Positions 1 through 7,410 of a stretch of 40,924 nt of DNA are shown one piece after another. The position numbers were made by a program, and so were the translations under genes. Every line of letters begins with the position of its first letter. Position 1 is the first letter of the stretch. The notes beneath the pieces are model-generated. The model was not told where the DNA came from. It searched no databases and saw only the letters and a list, made by a program, of their open reading frames with translations. The stretch is from Alphaproteobacteria bacterium (lineage in GTDB: Bacteria > Pseudomonadota > Alphaproteobacteria > ATCC43930 > CGMCC-115725): NCBI GenBank assembly GCA_030041335.1, contig JASHOB010000073.1, positions 1 through 40,924 on the forward strand, read 5' to 3'.

Positions 1-136
1 TGTGATCGAGCTGCTCGAATCGTATGGCCGGATCGATCTGCGCATCGTGCGCGCCCTCGGCGACGACCGTTTGCCGCCGACGCTGATCAGGGTGCGTGGG
101 CAATTCCTTCAAAATCCCTTCCATTGGGACGCTTGA
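1..136 (+). CDS. 3' end of an unidentified CDS (partial)
   Basis: An open frame enters from the left edge (codons in phase with base 2) and ends at a TGA at 134-136, giving about 44 C-terminal residues that finish in NPFHWDA. Codon use is GC-rich at third positions, like the intact genes further right and unlike the sequence that follows. I do not recognise the family from this short tail. The gene body lies outside the window. Confidence 0.5.
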   Translation, partial: VIELLESYGRIDLRIVRALGDDRLPPTLIRVRGQFLQNPFHWDA

Positions 137-187
137 CGCTCTGGACTTTCGACGATTCGTACACGTCCATAAAGAACAACGTGCGGT

Positions 188-430
188 TTCTTCGCCGACT
201 CGAATGCCCGTCGACATGACCTTTCAGTCTTGGTTTAGGTTTCATCCCCTCCGCAAGCGATCATCTTCTTCATTACCCCCGCCCGGCATAAATTCTGGCC
301 GATAAACGCCGGGAACGAGCTCCCATTTTTGGTTAGCTTGGCTGCGAAACCAAAATCGCTTGTGGGCATGGGATTTGTTTACGAGGCCCGCTTTATCAAG
401 CTCGTCGGCCAAGTCTGCAATACTTTCTAT
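188..430 (-). pseudogene. Decayed FRG-domain protein, N-terminal fragment
   Basis: Read on the minus strand from base 430, 62 codons are open up to a TGA at 242-244. They contain a helical lead (IADLADELDKAG) followed by FWFRSQANQKWELVPGVYR. This matches the start of FRG domains, which typically read (W/F)xRGQxxxxWxLxPxxxR; the usual Gly is Ser here. The same frame continues past the stop as NLNQD, a second TGA at 224-226, then KVMSTGIRVGEE, which resembles the next FRG block (LxQDFxVMSxG). So the gene has two in-frame stops and loses similarity near 188, and no start codon is evident: a TAG lies directly upstream. FRG proteins are often found on mobile or defence islands, although their biochemical role is poorly known. 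It begins about 90 bases past the 3' end of tRNA-Thr. The family call rests on motif recall, not on an alignment. Confidence 0.55.
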
Positions 431-518
431 CTATGCGTTTCTGTTGCCCCATCCGTTGCCCCGTTCTAAGATTCCCCGGCCTCGAAGTAAAAAATCTCGC
501 GTAAGTCCTTGTTTTCGT

Positions 519-593
519 TGGTGCCGGGTGAGGGGATTGAACCCCCGACCTTCGGTTTACAAAACCGCTGCTCTACCGCTGAGCTAACCCGGC
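519..593 (-). tRNA. tRNA-Thr (anticodon UGU)
   Basis: The minus strand folds as a full cloverleaf. The acceptor is GCCGGGT pairing with ACCCGGC, the D arm is GCTC/GAGC, the anticodon loop is TTTGTAA with anticodon TGT, and the T arm contains TTCAATC. The discriminator is A, and CCA is encoded at 519-521. The 27-43 pair of the anticodon stem is G-A, a mismatch; the other four pairs are sound. TGT reads ACA codons, hence threonine. Both flanks carry decayed mobile-element-type genes, consistent with use as an attachment site. Confidence 0.93.
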
Positions 594-702
594 AATCCAA
601 ATGAAATCAAGAAGTTGCAGTCTAGCGAAGTTCACTCCTTGGTTTGATTTCCCACCCAAGTCCCACCGGACGGTTCCGCGACCGGTGTTTTTATCCCGTC
701 TT

Positions 703-1068
703 TTAGCCAAGCGTCCACCCGCATGGCAGGGTGGCTTGCATGTTCCGAATATAGGCTGCGTAGATCGGCAAGGTGGTTTCAATTTTAGAGTGGCCGGCCG
801 GTTCGCTGACCACCGTCGCATGCACGCCATCCATCAAAAGGTGGCCTATTGCGTGAGGCGAAGGCCGTGAAAGGGGATTGGGGTTACCTCGTTATCGGCA
901 ATAAGACGACCGAAGCCATTGGTGAGCGAATCAGGATCGATCGGCTCACCATCTTCCCGCGCGAAAACCAGGTTGCGTGGGTCGCGTCCAAGTCCGAGCT
1001 TCAACCGCTGCTGCGCTCAGTTCGATGAGCACCTCGACTGTCACTGCTGGCCGCCGCAAGTCGGTTCT
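703..1068 (-). pseudogene. Degenerate tyrosine recombinase (integrase), C-terminal half
   Basis: Three overlapping frames on the minus strand reconstruct the catalytic half of a phage-type integrase. Upstream is RRPAVTVEVL, then RLKLGLGRDPRNLVFA with EDGEPIDPDSLTNGFGRL, then FHGLRLT (normally FHDLRHTHA, the second catalytic Arg box). A shift near 855 is needed to reach THAIGHLLMDGVHATVVSE, PAGHSKIETTL and IYAAYI, which carries the presumed tyrosine nucleophile. The frame ends at TAA 703-705. Another shift is needed near 1005-1020. The N-terminal half is not visible. The order of blocks and the GH-(about 9)-Y spacing fit the integrase family well. With at least two frameshifts the gene is dead. 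It ends about 110 bases upstream of the tRNA-Thr 5' end, so it is probably a relic of an element that used this tRNA. Confidence 0.75.
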
Positions 1069-1199
1069 GGGTTGCCATAGACTTGCGATCCTGCGACCGC
1101 GCACTGTAAGCCAGACCCAAACGGACGGACTGGAGCCACGTGGATTCCTGCGATTTGACGGTCCTGGTATGCTACTCTCGCCATCCTGAGCGCGATGCG

Positions 1200-2985
1200 A
1201 TGAGCGAGACCCGCAAGCTGGCAGCGATCCTAGCCGCCGATGTCGTCGGCTTCAGCCGTCTGACTGGCGCCGACGAGGAACGAACGCTAGCGCGCCTACG
1301 CGCACTTCGCAGCGATCTCATTGATCCATTGATTGCCGTTCATCGCGGGAGGGTCGTCAAGCGAACCGGCGACGGGGCACTTGTCGAGTTCCGTAGCGTC
1401 GTCGACGCGGTCCGTTGCGCCATCGAAGTTCAAGGCGGCTTGGTTGAGCGCAATTCCGGTCTGCCGCCCGAGCGGCGCATCGAGTTCCGGATCGGTATCC
1501 ATCTTGGCGATGTCGTCGAAGAAAGCGACGGCGATCTGATGGGCGACGGCGTTAAATATCGCGGCTCGCCTCGAAGGCATCGCCAAGCCCGGTGCAATCT
1601 GCCTTTCCGAAGACGCCTATCGGCAAGTGAGGGCAAGGCTCGACCTAGCGGTCACAGATCTCGGCCAGACCCAACTCAAGAACATTGCCGAGACGGTCCG
1701 CGTGTACTCAGTGGAAGTCGGACCAGCCCTGCCGACGCAAGCCGCGCCGGAATCTGAGCTCGCTCGGAAACCGTCGCCGGCGCTCTCGCTGCCCGACAAG
1801 CCTTCGATTGGGGTTCTTCCCTTCCAGAACATGAGCGGGGACCCCGAACAGGAGTATTTTGTCGACGGGATGGTCGAGGACATCATCACCGGGCTGTCGC
1901 GCATCCGATGGCTGTTCGTGATCGCCCGCAACTCGAGCTTCATCTATAAGGGCAAGGCGATCGACGTCCGGCAGGCGGGGCGCGAATTGGGTGTGCGCTA
2001 TCTACTCGAGGGAAGCGTGCGCAAGTCGGCGAGCCGCCTGCGCATTACCGTCCAATTGATCGAAGCCGAGACCGGGGCGCATGTCTGGGCGGATCGCTAC
2101 GACGGCGCCGTCGAAGACGTGTTCGATCTTCAGGACAAGATCACGCAGAACATCGTCGGGATCCTCGAGCCCAATCTCCGTCGCGCCGAGATCGAGCGCG
2201 CCCAGCGCAAACGACCAGAAAACCTCGATGCCTACGACCTCTATTTGCGCGCCCTGCCCCATATGACCTCGGCTATGCCCGAAGACGTCGCGCTCGGCAT
2301 GGGCTATCTCGAACAGGCGTTGAAAGTCGATCCCAATTATGCGATCGCCCACGCCTATTCGGCCTGGGCGCTCGAAGCCCGCTTTGCGCGCGGAGGGCTC
2401 GATCCGGCCGACGCGGCGGCGGGGGTGCGCCATGCGCGCGCGGCGCTGGCGCTGGGTGGCGACGATTCGACGGCGCTCGCCGTCGCCTCGCTCCCCATTC
2501 TGCATCTCAGTCACGACTTCGGCGCTGCGTCGGAAGCGGTTGCGCGCGCCATTTCGCTGAACGGGTCCTGCGCCGCCGCGTACCTATTCGGCGCGCACAT
2601 TCATTCCGTCGTCGGCGACCCCGCGACCGCGGAGGAATTCGCAGCCAAAGCGCTGCGTCTCAGCCCGTTCGATCCGCTGAGCTATCTCGCGTTGCACGCG
2701 TTCGGGACCGTCCGGATGCGCGATGGACGGTTTGACGAGGCCGCGCCTCATTACGCCAGGGCGGTGCAGGCGAACCCTCGATTTAGCGTGATGCACGCCA
2801 TCCACGCGGCGGCGCTGGCACAAGCAGGCAGAATGGACGAAGCCAAGGCTGTCGCGAGTCGGCTCCTGGCGCTTGAGCCGAACTTCACCATCGCGTCTTT
2901 CGGCGCCGCTCTCTTCCCGATTTTTCATCGCGACCTGATCGGCCCGATTGAGACTGGACTGCGGAGTGCCGGTCTACCGGAGTAG
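1200..2985 (+). pseudogene. Adenylate cyclase / FlgO-like / TPR protein split by a +1 frameshift
   Basis: The start ATG at 1200 gives MSETRKLAAILAADVVGFS, the usual opening of class III nucleotide cyclase proteins of Rhizobiales and relatives. The metal-binding Asp of AADVVGFS and the GDGALVEF block are present. At 1551-1560 the sequence GTTAAATATC breaks the frame after MGDGV. Removing one A restores VNIAARLEGIAKPGAICLSEDAY, and the second frame then runs open to TAG at 2983-2985. The restored protein would be about 594 aa: cyclase domain (about 1-170), linker, a FlgO/TolB-N-like domain starting at SIGVLPFQNMSGDP, then TPR-type helices to a normal C terminus (GLRSAGLPE). Everything except the single base looks intact, so this is either a very recent inactivation or a homopolymer error. 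If repaired, it would be expected to make a cyclic nucleotide, with the TPR part binding protein partners. Confidence 0.85.
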
Positions 2986-3697
2986 GAGAATTGCGGCAAT
3001 GAGGAACTTCCGCTTCGGGCGGTAAGGCCGAGCTCTGTGGATGGCTCAGAACGCTGGCGGTATTCTTATCCCATCCTTGCATGACATCGCTCGTCGTTGG
3101 TTGGCACTTGCTAATTGTCTTTCGTGGCTCTCAGTGAGTGATGCAATTCACCGAGTTTCAGAAGGTTGCAGTTCGTGTAGACCGGGCGATTCATTTCGTC
3201 GGTCATTTGCTGGGTTTCAGCCCAAGCTGCTATCGCTTGGGCGGTACGCTGGCGTTGCTCAAAGCCCCTTGGGGAAATCACTGTTCCATTTCAAACGGCG
3301 AGGCAAAATGCAAAAGGTTAAGGGTAACGAGGTGCGGTGAGGAGCTTGCGCCGATATGTCCTTGTGGCCGGTCAGCGTTTCGCCCCGCCTCTGTTCGGAT
3401 GCGAATTTTGGGTCGCTCGGTGGCAACTTCGGCAGCAAATGGATTCAGGCCGTATAAAGCAGAGAGAAAAGTCGTAGTCGTTTCAATTGCTTGGAGATAA
3501 ACGTGTGCAATCGTGTCCGCGGTTATGGAGACCGGCGCTGTTCGAGAAGCAAGAAAAATGCAGACCGCACACTCTCTCAAACTTTGGCCGGACGCCACGT
3601 GACGGCGCCCATGTGACCACGCTATCGCGCCGCGGCGTCCAGAGCACAAGCGCTCGGCGTTTTCGACGGTTCAATGTCGGCGCTCGCCTCCCCCGCT
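2986..3697. other. Intergenic stretch, no gene recognised
   Basis: About 700 bases with several short open frames on both strands, none with family motifs, convincing ribosome binding sites or the strong third-position GC of the neighbouring genes. I see no tRNA, hairpin terminator or repeat here. Confidence 0.5.
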
Positions 3698-4450
3698 TTA
3701 GCGGTGACCGCCGCGGTGGAACCCACCATGATGGATGTCGTGACGGGGAGAAAAGCCGAACCGAAACGCGAGGCTTATCGGAACAGCGTAGGCGAAATAC
3801 GGGTATGGGTACGGGTAGTAGTTGTATGACGGGTAATCCTGGTCATAGCCAGCGTAATTCTCTGGAAAATAATAAGGATAGCCTTGCGCCTGAAGTGGGA
3901 TGGGCGCGGTTAAGTTGCCGACAGGATTAGGAGTGATGGCCGTTGGCTGCCCCGGCGCACCAGCCAGTTCCGCGCCGGGTGGCACGCTAGGCTCACGTTC
4001 GCTGGGTCGGACCGCAACAGGGGGAGTGGATCGGACCAGATTCGCGTCGGGCTTAGGCTCAAGCTTTATGGTACCGGCCGGACCGCTGAGCAAGACTTTC
4101 CCCGGTGAGATGCGATCGAGTCGCCAGCCTTTCAGTGTTTCGCCCTCCGACAGCACCAGCGATTTGGTGCCGGCCACGGCAAAAATCGCGATGCGTAGAT
4201 CCGGTCCGATCACGACGCCGGTCAGCCTCACATCACGCAGCGGTGAATTAGCATCATCAGCCGAGGACGGGACCTCTAGACGTGGCTGCATGGGGCTAAA
4301 CAGCGGATCGGCGAGCTTCCGAATTTCCGGCGCTGCGGGTTCGGTTTTCGCCGGCGGCAAGTGGGCTTCGAATGAGGGGCTATCGTTACCAAGGATCAGG
4401 CCTGAGCAGACCACGCACCCGGCAAGACACAAGGCGGGCAAGCGGGTCAT
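3698..4450 (-). CDS. Orphan GspC/GspN-like exported protein with Tyr/Pro- and His/Gly-rich tail
   Basis: A 250-aa protein. It opens MTRLPALCLAGCVVCSG, a signal peptide with a lipobox-like LAGC, so it is probably exported and perhaps lipidated. Residues about 70-135 (LTGVVIGPDLRIAIFA, SLVLSEGETLKGWRLDRI, VLLSGPAGTIKLEP) read like the homology region of type II secretion GspC and related pilus-assembly proteins, a small beta domain. After a Pro-rich linker the last 60 residues are dominated by Tyr and Pro (YPYYFPENYAGYDQDYPSY) and finish in a His/Gly segment (HDIHHGGFHRGGHR). No other secretion gene is in the window. The GspC-like assignment is by motif and moderately sure; the role is unknown. 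Confidence 0.65.
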   Translation of the reverse strand: MTRLPALCLAGCVVCSGLILGNDSPSFEAHLPPAKTEPAAPEIRKLADPLFSPMQPRLEVPSSADDANSPLRDVRLTGVVIGPDLRIAIFAVAGTKSLVLSEGETLKGWRLDRISPGKVLLSGPAGTIKLEPKPDANLVRSTPPVAVRPSEREPSVPPGAELAGAPGQPTAITPNPVGNLTAPIPLQAQGYPYYFPENYAGYDQDYPSYNYYPYPYPYFAYAVPISLAFRFGFSPRHDIHHGGFHRGGHR

Positions 4451-4581
4451 TTACTTGAGCACGATCAGATCTGTGCCAGAGCCACGCTTCATCGATGCCA
4501 CGGAACCGAGGCGATGACCAAAGGACGAAACAGCTTGGTACTAGCTCGTGAGCCCAGGTGCAAGCGTCAATCTCACGGCAG

Positions 4582-4818
4582 CTACCGGAGGCGAGCCTGA
4601 GATCGCCGCCTTTTCGTCGCCCTCATCCCTGCTACACCACCGTCTTCTGAAATAAACTCAACGCCGGCCTTTTCGGGTGTTTCACGCAGTTTCTTGAGAG
4701 TGTCGAACCGAGCTGATCGCTTGGCGCGTTCAAAGTGGCAATGGTCTTTTGAACTATGCGGGACTTTTTTCCCTAGGTCGTACTGCGACCATCCAAGTAG
4801 TCCGCGTGCGGCGCGAAC
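4582..4818 (-). pseudogene. Decayed XRE-family HTH regulator
   Basis: The minus-strand frame reads VRAARGLLGWSQYDLGKKV, then a poorly conserved middle, then TLKKLRETPEKAGVEFISEDGG and a basic tail ending at TAG 4582-4584. This matches the common small XRE regulators (xRAARxLLGWSQxDLA ... AxxxALExAGVEFIxExGxGxGVR). The recognition-helix region (HSSKDHCHFERAKRS) has lost the expected SxxTIxxxE pattern. Going upstream the frame is open to a TGA at 4855-4857 but offers no ATG or GTG start and no ribosome binding site. I read it as a dead regulator of about 79 codons. Its original neighbours cannot be identified. Confidence 0.6.
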
Positions 4819-5220
4819 TGACCAGCAACTTTGGCGTTTTTCGCCACTTACAGATCAGTCTTGGACTGCTCTGTTTGCGGTGACCAAACCATTGAGATGC
4901 GCTTAAGAGCGCCAATGTTTTTGCGACAATGGGCTACGGATATCCGTCATTGTTACGTCCTCCCAACGCGGAATTTTACCGCGATGGAAGGACTACCATC
5001 CAATCATGCCTTTCCGCGCATCCCGCCCTTATGAATCGGCCCAACGCGAATCGAGATTCGCGGTCCTTAACACCGCAAACTCCCAGGCCCAACCTTGGCT
5101 CTCTCAATATGAGGCCTTCAACTTGACCGGATGCGTTGATATTTGTACCAGCAAAAGGGGTTAGGACTGGTTTGAAGGTTTGAAGCGGTCCAGTCTCTTC
5201 ACAAATGGCGTTTTCTTGAT

Positions 5221-5376
5221 TCAAATCGTCGGGCAGAGCAAAAATTGAGTGCTCGTGAGATATCTCGTCCAAGACGTCGCAGCGGCATTAGATTTCGCAG
5301 GGCCTGTAAGCGACGTGAGTATGCCGAGAGCAATCGTGAAAGCTATCCTTCCGCACCGCCTCGACAGCTTAGGCAT
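5221..5376 (-). CDS. Possible 51-aa exported peptide
   Basis: The ATG at 5374-5376 follows a purine-rich GAGGGGGGA at a suitable distance. The product opens MPKLSRRCGRIAFTIALGI, a short basic segment and a hydrophobic stretch, with a plausible signal peptidase site after NAA near residue 32. Only about 20 residues remain after it, ending in LLCPTI. This may be a truncated start of a longer exported protein, since a different frame stays open for a further 80 codons. No family recognised; the Shine-Dalgarno and signal peptide are the only support. Confidence 0.28.
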   Translation of the reverse strand: MPKLSRRCGRIAFTIALGILTSLTGPAKSNAAATSWTRYLTSTQFLLCPTI

Positions 5377-5697
5377 GACAGTCCCCCCTCGCTCACGGCG
5401 TATGTGCACGAAACAGGAACAAATCTCGTTCTCCTCGAAGACGCGGCACGTCCATTGCGTCGGGGTGGACGTGACCGTTTCACGGTTCCTCCACTTACCT
5501 TGCCCTTGGTTTTCGCCGGGGGCTTTCTTTTCCGCAGAACACCTTCCGTACACTCACCCCAAAGATGCAGCCTAAAAAGCTCAGCCGCTGGCCCCGATCT
5601 CCCGCCTGCTTCACGGCCTTTTGTGATTTGACGAAGGACTATAGCGGCGTCACGATCAACCTCACTCCAGAGTAGAACGTTGCCCCAATGGAGTTCT

Positions 5698-5732
5698 GCG
5701 GCCGCCGCGTCGCCCCCCGAAGCGGCGGCCGC
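5698..5732. terminator. GC-rich perfect inverted repeat, possible terminator
   Basis: GCGGCCGCCGC (5698-5708) and GCGGCGGCCGC (5722-5732) are perfect 11-base complements separated by 13 bases. The hairpin lies about 20 bases past the stop of the minus-strand gene at 5753-6163. On that strand it has no T run. On the plus strand it is followed by a T/C-rich stretch. It could terminate in either direction. Confidence 0.4.
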
Positions 5733-5752
5733 TTTCATCTCTTCCCTATTTT

Positions 5753-6163
5753 TCACCTTCGCCCGCTGCCCAGCCGGGCTCTTTTAACTTCTTCTGCGCA
5801 TACGTCGTCGGGGACCTCTGATAAATCACGTGTCGTGGGGAACATGATCCACAAGAATAGGATTGCGCGTTCCCCTTGCCCGCCGAGAGTTCGCGGGCAA
5901 TCCTCCCTGGGGCGCCCTCGCTCAACCCCGATGGGGGCGCCCCCCTTTCGCTTTGCCTGCTGCGCGGCCTGCGTCGACAGCAGGGTGCGCCAAATCTCAC
6001 GCCCTTCCGCATCGATAAGTCGGATAGCATCGGGCTCGATCGGTCCGCCGGTCTTGATGTTCTTGATTACCGAGGCCAGCACTGTCTTCGCCTCTTCGGC
6101 GTCGATCGCCTCGAACTCGCCGGCACCGAGAATGATCGGCGCTTTCGAGGTCGGTTTTGCCAA
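5753..6163 (-). CDS. Hypothetical protein, 136 aa
   Basis: TTG is the only plausible start that keeps the conserved-looking N terminus (MAKPTSKAPIILGAGEFEA). The first 80 residues look like a real folded domain with regular Ala/Glu helices (DAEEAKTVLASVIKNI) and an IEPDAIRLIDAEGREIWRTLL segment. The remainder is lower quality (Gly/Arg-rich, then ILFLWIMFP), which may mean a frameshift or a drifted C terminus. No family recognised. It is followed closely by a GC-rich hairpin. A third base pattern similar to the intact genes supports the N-terminal part more than the rest. Confidence 0.42.
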   Translation of the reverse strand: MAKPTSKAPIILGAGEFEAIDAEEAKTVLASVIKNIKTGGPIEPDAIRLIDAEGREIWRTLLSTQAAQQAKRKGGAPIGVERGRPREDCPRTLGGQGERAILFLWIMFPTTRDLSEVPDDVCAEEVKRARLGSGRR

Positions 6164-6480
6164 ATGAACTCATAGCCGCATAGCATAGGTCAGGATCGCA
6201 CGGCCGGATCATGGGAAGGCACAATTGCACTGCGGGGCGGGCCCACGCGGTCGATGGTTGCACTGCCGGAGGCAGCTCCGCCCAATCATCAGCGGTCTTG
6301 ATCAGGACCGCCTGAAGATCGACAATCCTGGCTTCCCATTCCTGGCTGGCGCCAGAGTTACGGACGTCGTCACGCAACGCCATGCGGGCGACGAGTCGTC
6401 ACGCGGGGCAACGAGCGCATCCAGTGGTGGAATGTCGAGACGTATAGAGGTGGCGTGCCTAACGATTATAGCTCCAGCGC
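6164..6480. other. Gap with a possible gene fragment
   Basis: A minus-strand frame from 6383 opens MALRDDVRNSGASQEWEARI and continues to about ADDWAELPPAV with coding-like composition. It then deteriorates and runs out of phase into the gene at 5753-6163. I cannot assign it. It may be the eroded start of a gene. Confidence 0.3.
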
Positions 6481-6972
6481 TCAGCGAACAAATCGGCCGC
6501 CCGCTGCCTCGAGGGCTGCTTTGACAAACGCAGGATCCTGCGTGACAGCCTGTATCAGTCCACTGGCGAAAACGACCGCTTTTGCATCGGCGGGATACTC
6601 GCCGGGTAGTGGCTTCCGCAACAAGAAGACGGCGGCCGCGTTGATCCAGACGGGAGACCTGTCGGGCCGAGTTAACTTGACGAACCAGCTAGCGATGCCG
6701 AGGCGGGCTAGGAAAGTACCGACCGATTCCGAAACCTTGATGAACGCCCAGGGGGGCGGCGACAGGCCGTAAACGCAGGTGACAGCAGCGCCGGTATAGG
6801 GGTCGCGGTCGGCAATCGCTATGATGGCCGCAGGATCGAAACCCATCCGCCGGCCGTCGGTGGTAATGAGCTGATCAGGCGCGGCTGGCGGTGACGGCGG
6901 AGGCTGCGCGGCGGCATCCAGGGCATGCAAGCTCGCCAATGCGAGAACGGCGAGCACAAGCCAAGAGCGCAT
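6481..6972 (-). CDS. Exported hypothetical protein, 163 aa
   Basis: The start is the ATG at 6970-6972, preceded by GGAGGA six bases upstream; an upstream in-frame start at 7008 would add 12 non-hydrophobic residues ahead of the signal peptide. The product begins MRSWLVLAVLALASLHALDAAAQ, a clear Sec signal peptide with an AxA-type cleavage site, followed by a Pro-rich linker. The mature domain of about 130 residues contains DGRRMGFDPAAIIAIADRDPYTG and a single Cys in AVTCVYGLSP. It has no membrane segment, so it is probably periplasmic. I do not recognise the family. Composition and start signals are good, so the gene itself is likely real. Confidence 0.75.
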   Translation of the reverse strand: MRSWLVLAVLALASLHALDAAAQPPPSPPAAPDQLITTDGRRMGFDPAAIIAIADRDPYTGAAVTCVYGLSPPPWAFIKVSESVGTFLARLGIASWFVKLTRPDRSPVWINAAAVFLLRKPLPGEYPADAKAVVFASGLIQAVTQDPAFVKAALEAAGGRFVR

Positions 6973-7410
6973 CGATTCGTCCTCCGGGTTCACGTCGGAG
7001 GTTATCACAAGCCGGCCAGGCCCGGAACGAGGGGCGCGATCAACCTATCGCGAGCCGGCGCAAAAATTTCAGTGACGTTGTAGAAGGTGGCCACCAAGAA
7101 TCGATGGCGCGAACGGGCAAATTCAGGTGTGCGCTCCTTATGCGCAACGCATTCAAGCAAATCGAGGATCAGGCTCTGGTTCACGATCATCCCAAGACTT
7201 CGCCGTTCTCGGGCGGCACTGGCGAGACAGCATTGGCGAGCCTGGCGACACTGAGCGCCGCTCTTCGCGGGTCCTCGCAGGAGCCTTACGCGCCCTGCTG
7301 ACCGACGGACGCACGACCGCGCATCGCATCGCGGTCTGGCCGTCGCTGACGTGCCTCACTTATACTGTAGGCAACCAGACAGTGAATGGGCGGAGGCAGT
7401 GCCGGAAATC
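6973..7410. other. Divergent upstream region of the 163-aa gene and the acyl-CoA synthetase
   Basis: About 440 bases lie between divergent genes. A 61-codon minus-strand frame at 7005-7190 (MIVNQSLILDLLECVAHKE) exists but has no good ribosome binding site or family match. A TATACT lies at about 7363-7368, some 45 bases before the preferred synthetase start, and could serve as a -10 element; I see no good -35 element. Confidence 0.35.

Larger units (their letters stand above)
4855..5752. other. Low-coding region between the XRE relic and a small hypothetical gene
   Basis: About 900 bases of mixed composition. Two weak candidates exist on the minus strand. One is a 51-codon exported peptide at 5221-5376, listed separately. 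The other is a 137-codon frame at 5343-5756 whose GTG start overlaps the TGA of the gene at 5753-6163 (GTGA); it also has an ATG after GGGAAGAG. It encodes an Ala-rich start (from the inverted repeat at 5698-5732) and a basic C-terminal half that I do not recognise. The two overlap each other, so at most one is likely real. Confidence 0.4.

Noticed and set aside
519-593. Reading the tRNA as tRNA-Val (anticodon UAC)
   Set aside because: A seven-base loop TTTGTAA places TGT at 34-36; using TAC would need a shifted stem that pairs poorly.
3041-3500. Overlapping plus-strand frames of about 100-120 codons after the cyclase gene
   Set aside because: Atypical composition, no motif and no Shine-Dalgarno; treated as non-coding.
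5249-5575. Plus-strand frame beginning MLVRYLVQDVAAALDF, resembling a glyoxalase/VOC start
   Set aside because: The resemblance is limited to about 15 residues, the following sequence is not VOC-like and no ribosome binding site is present.
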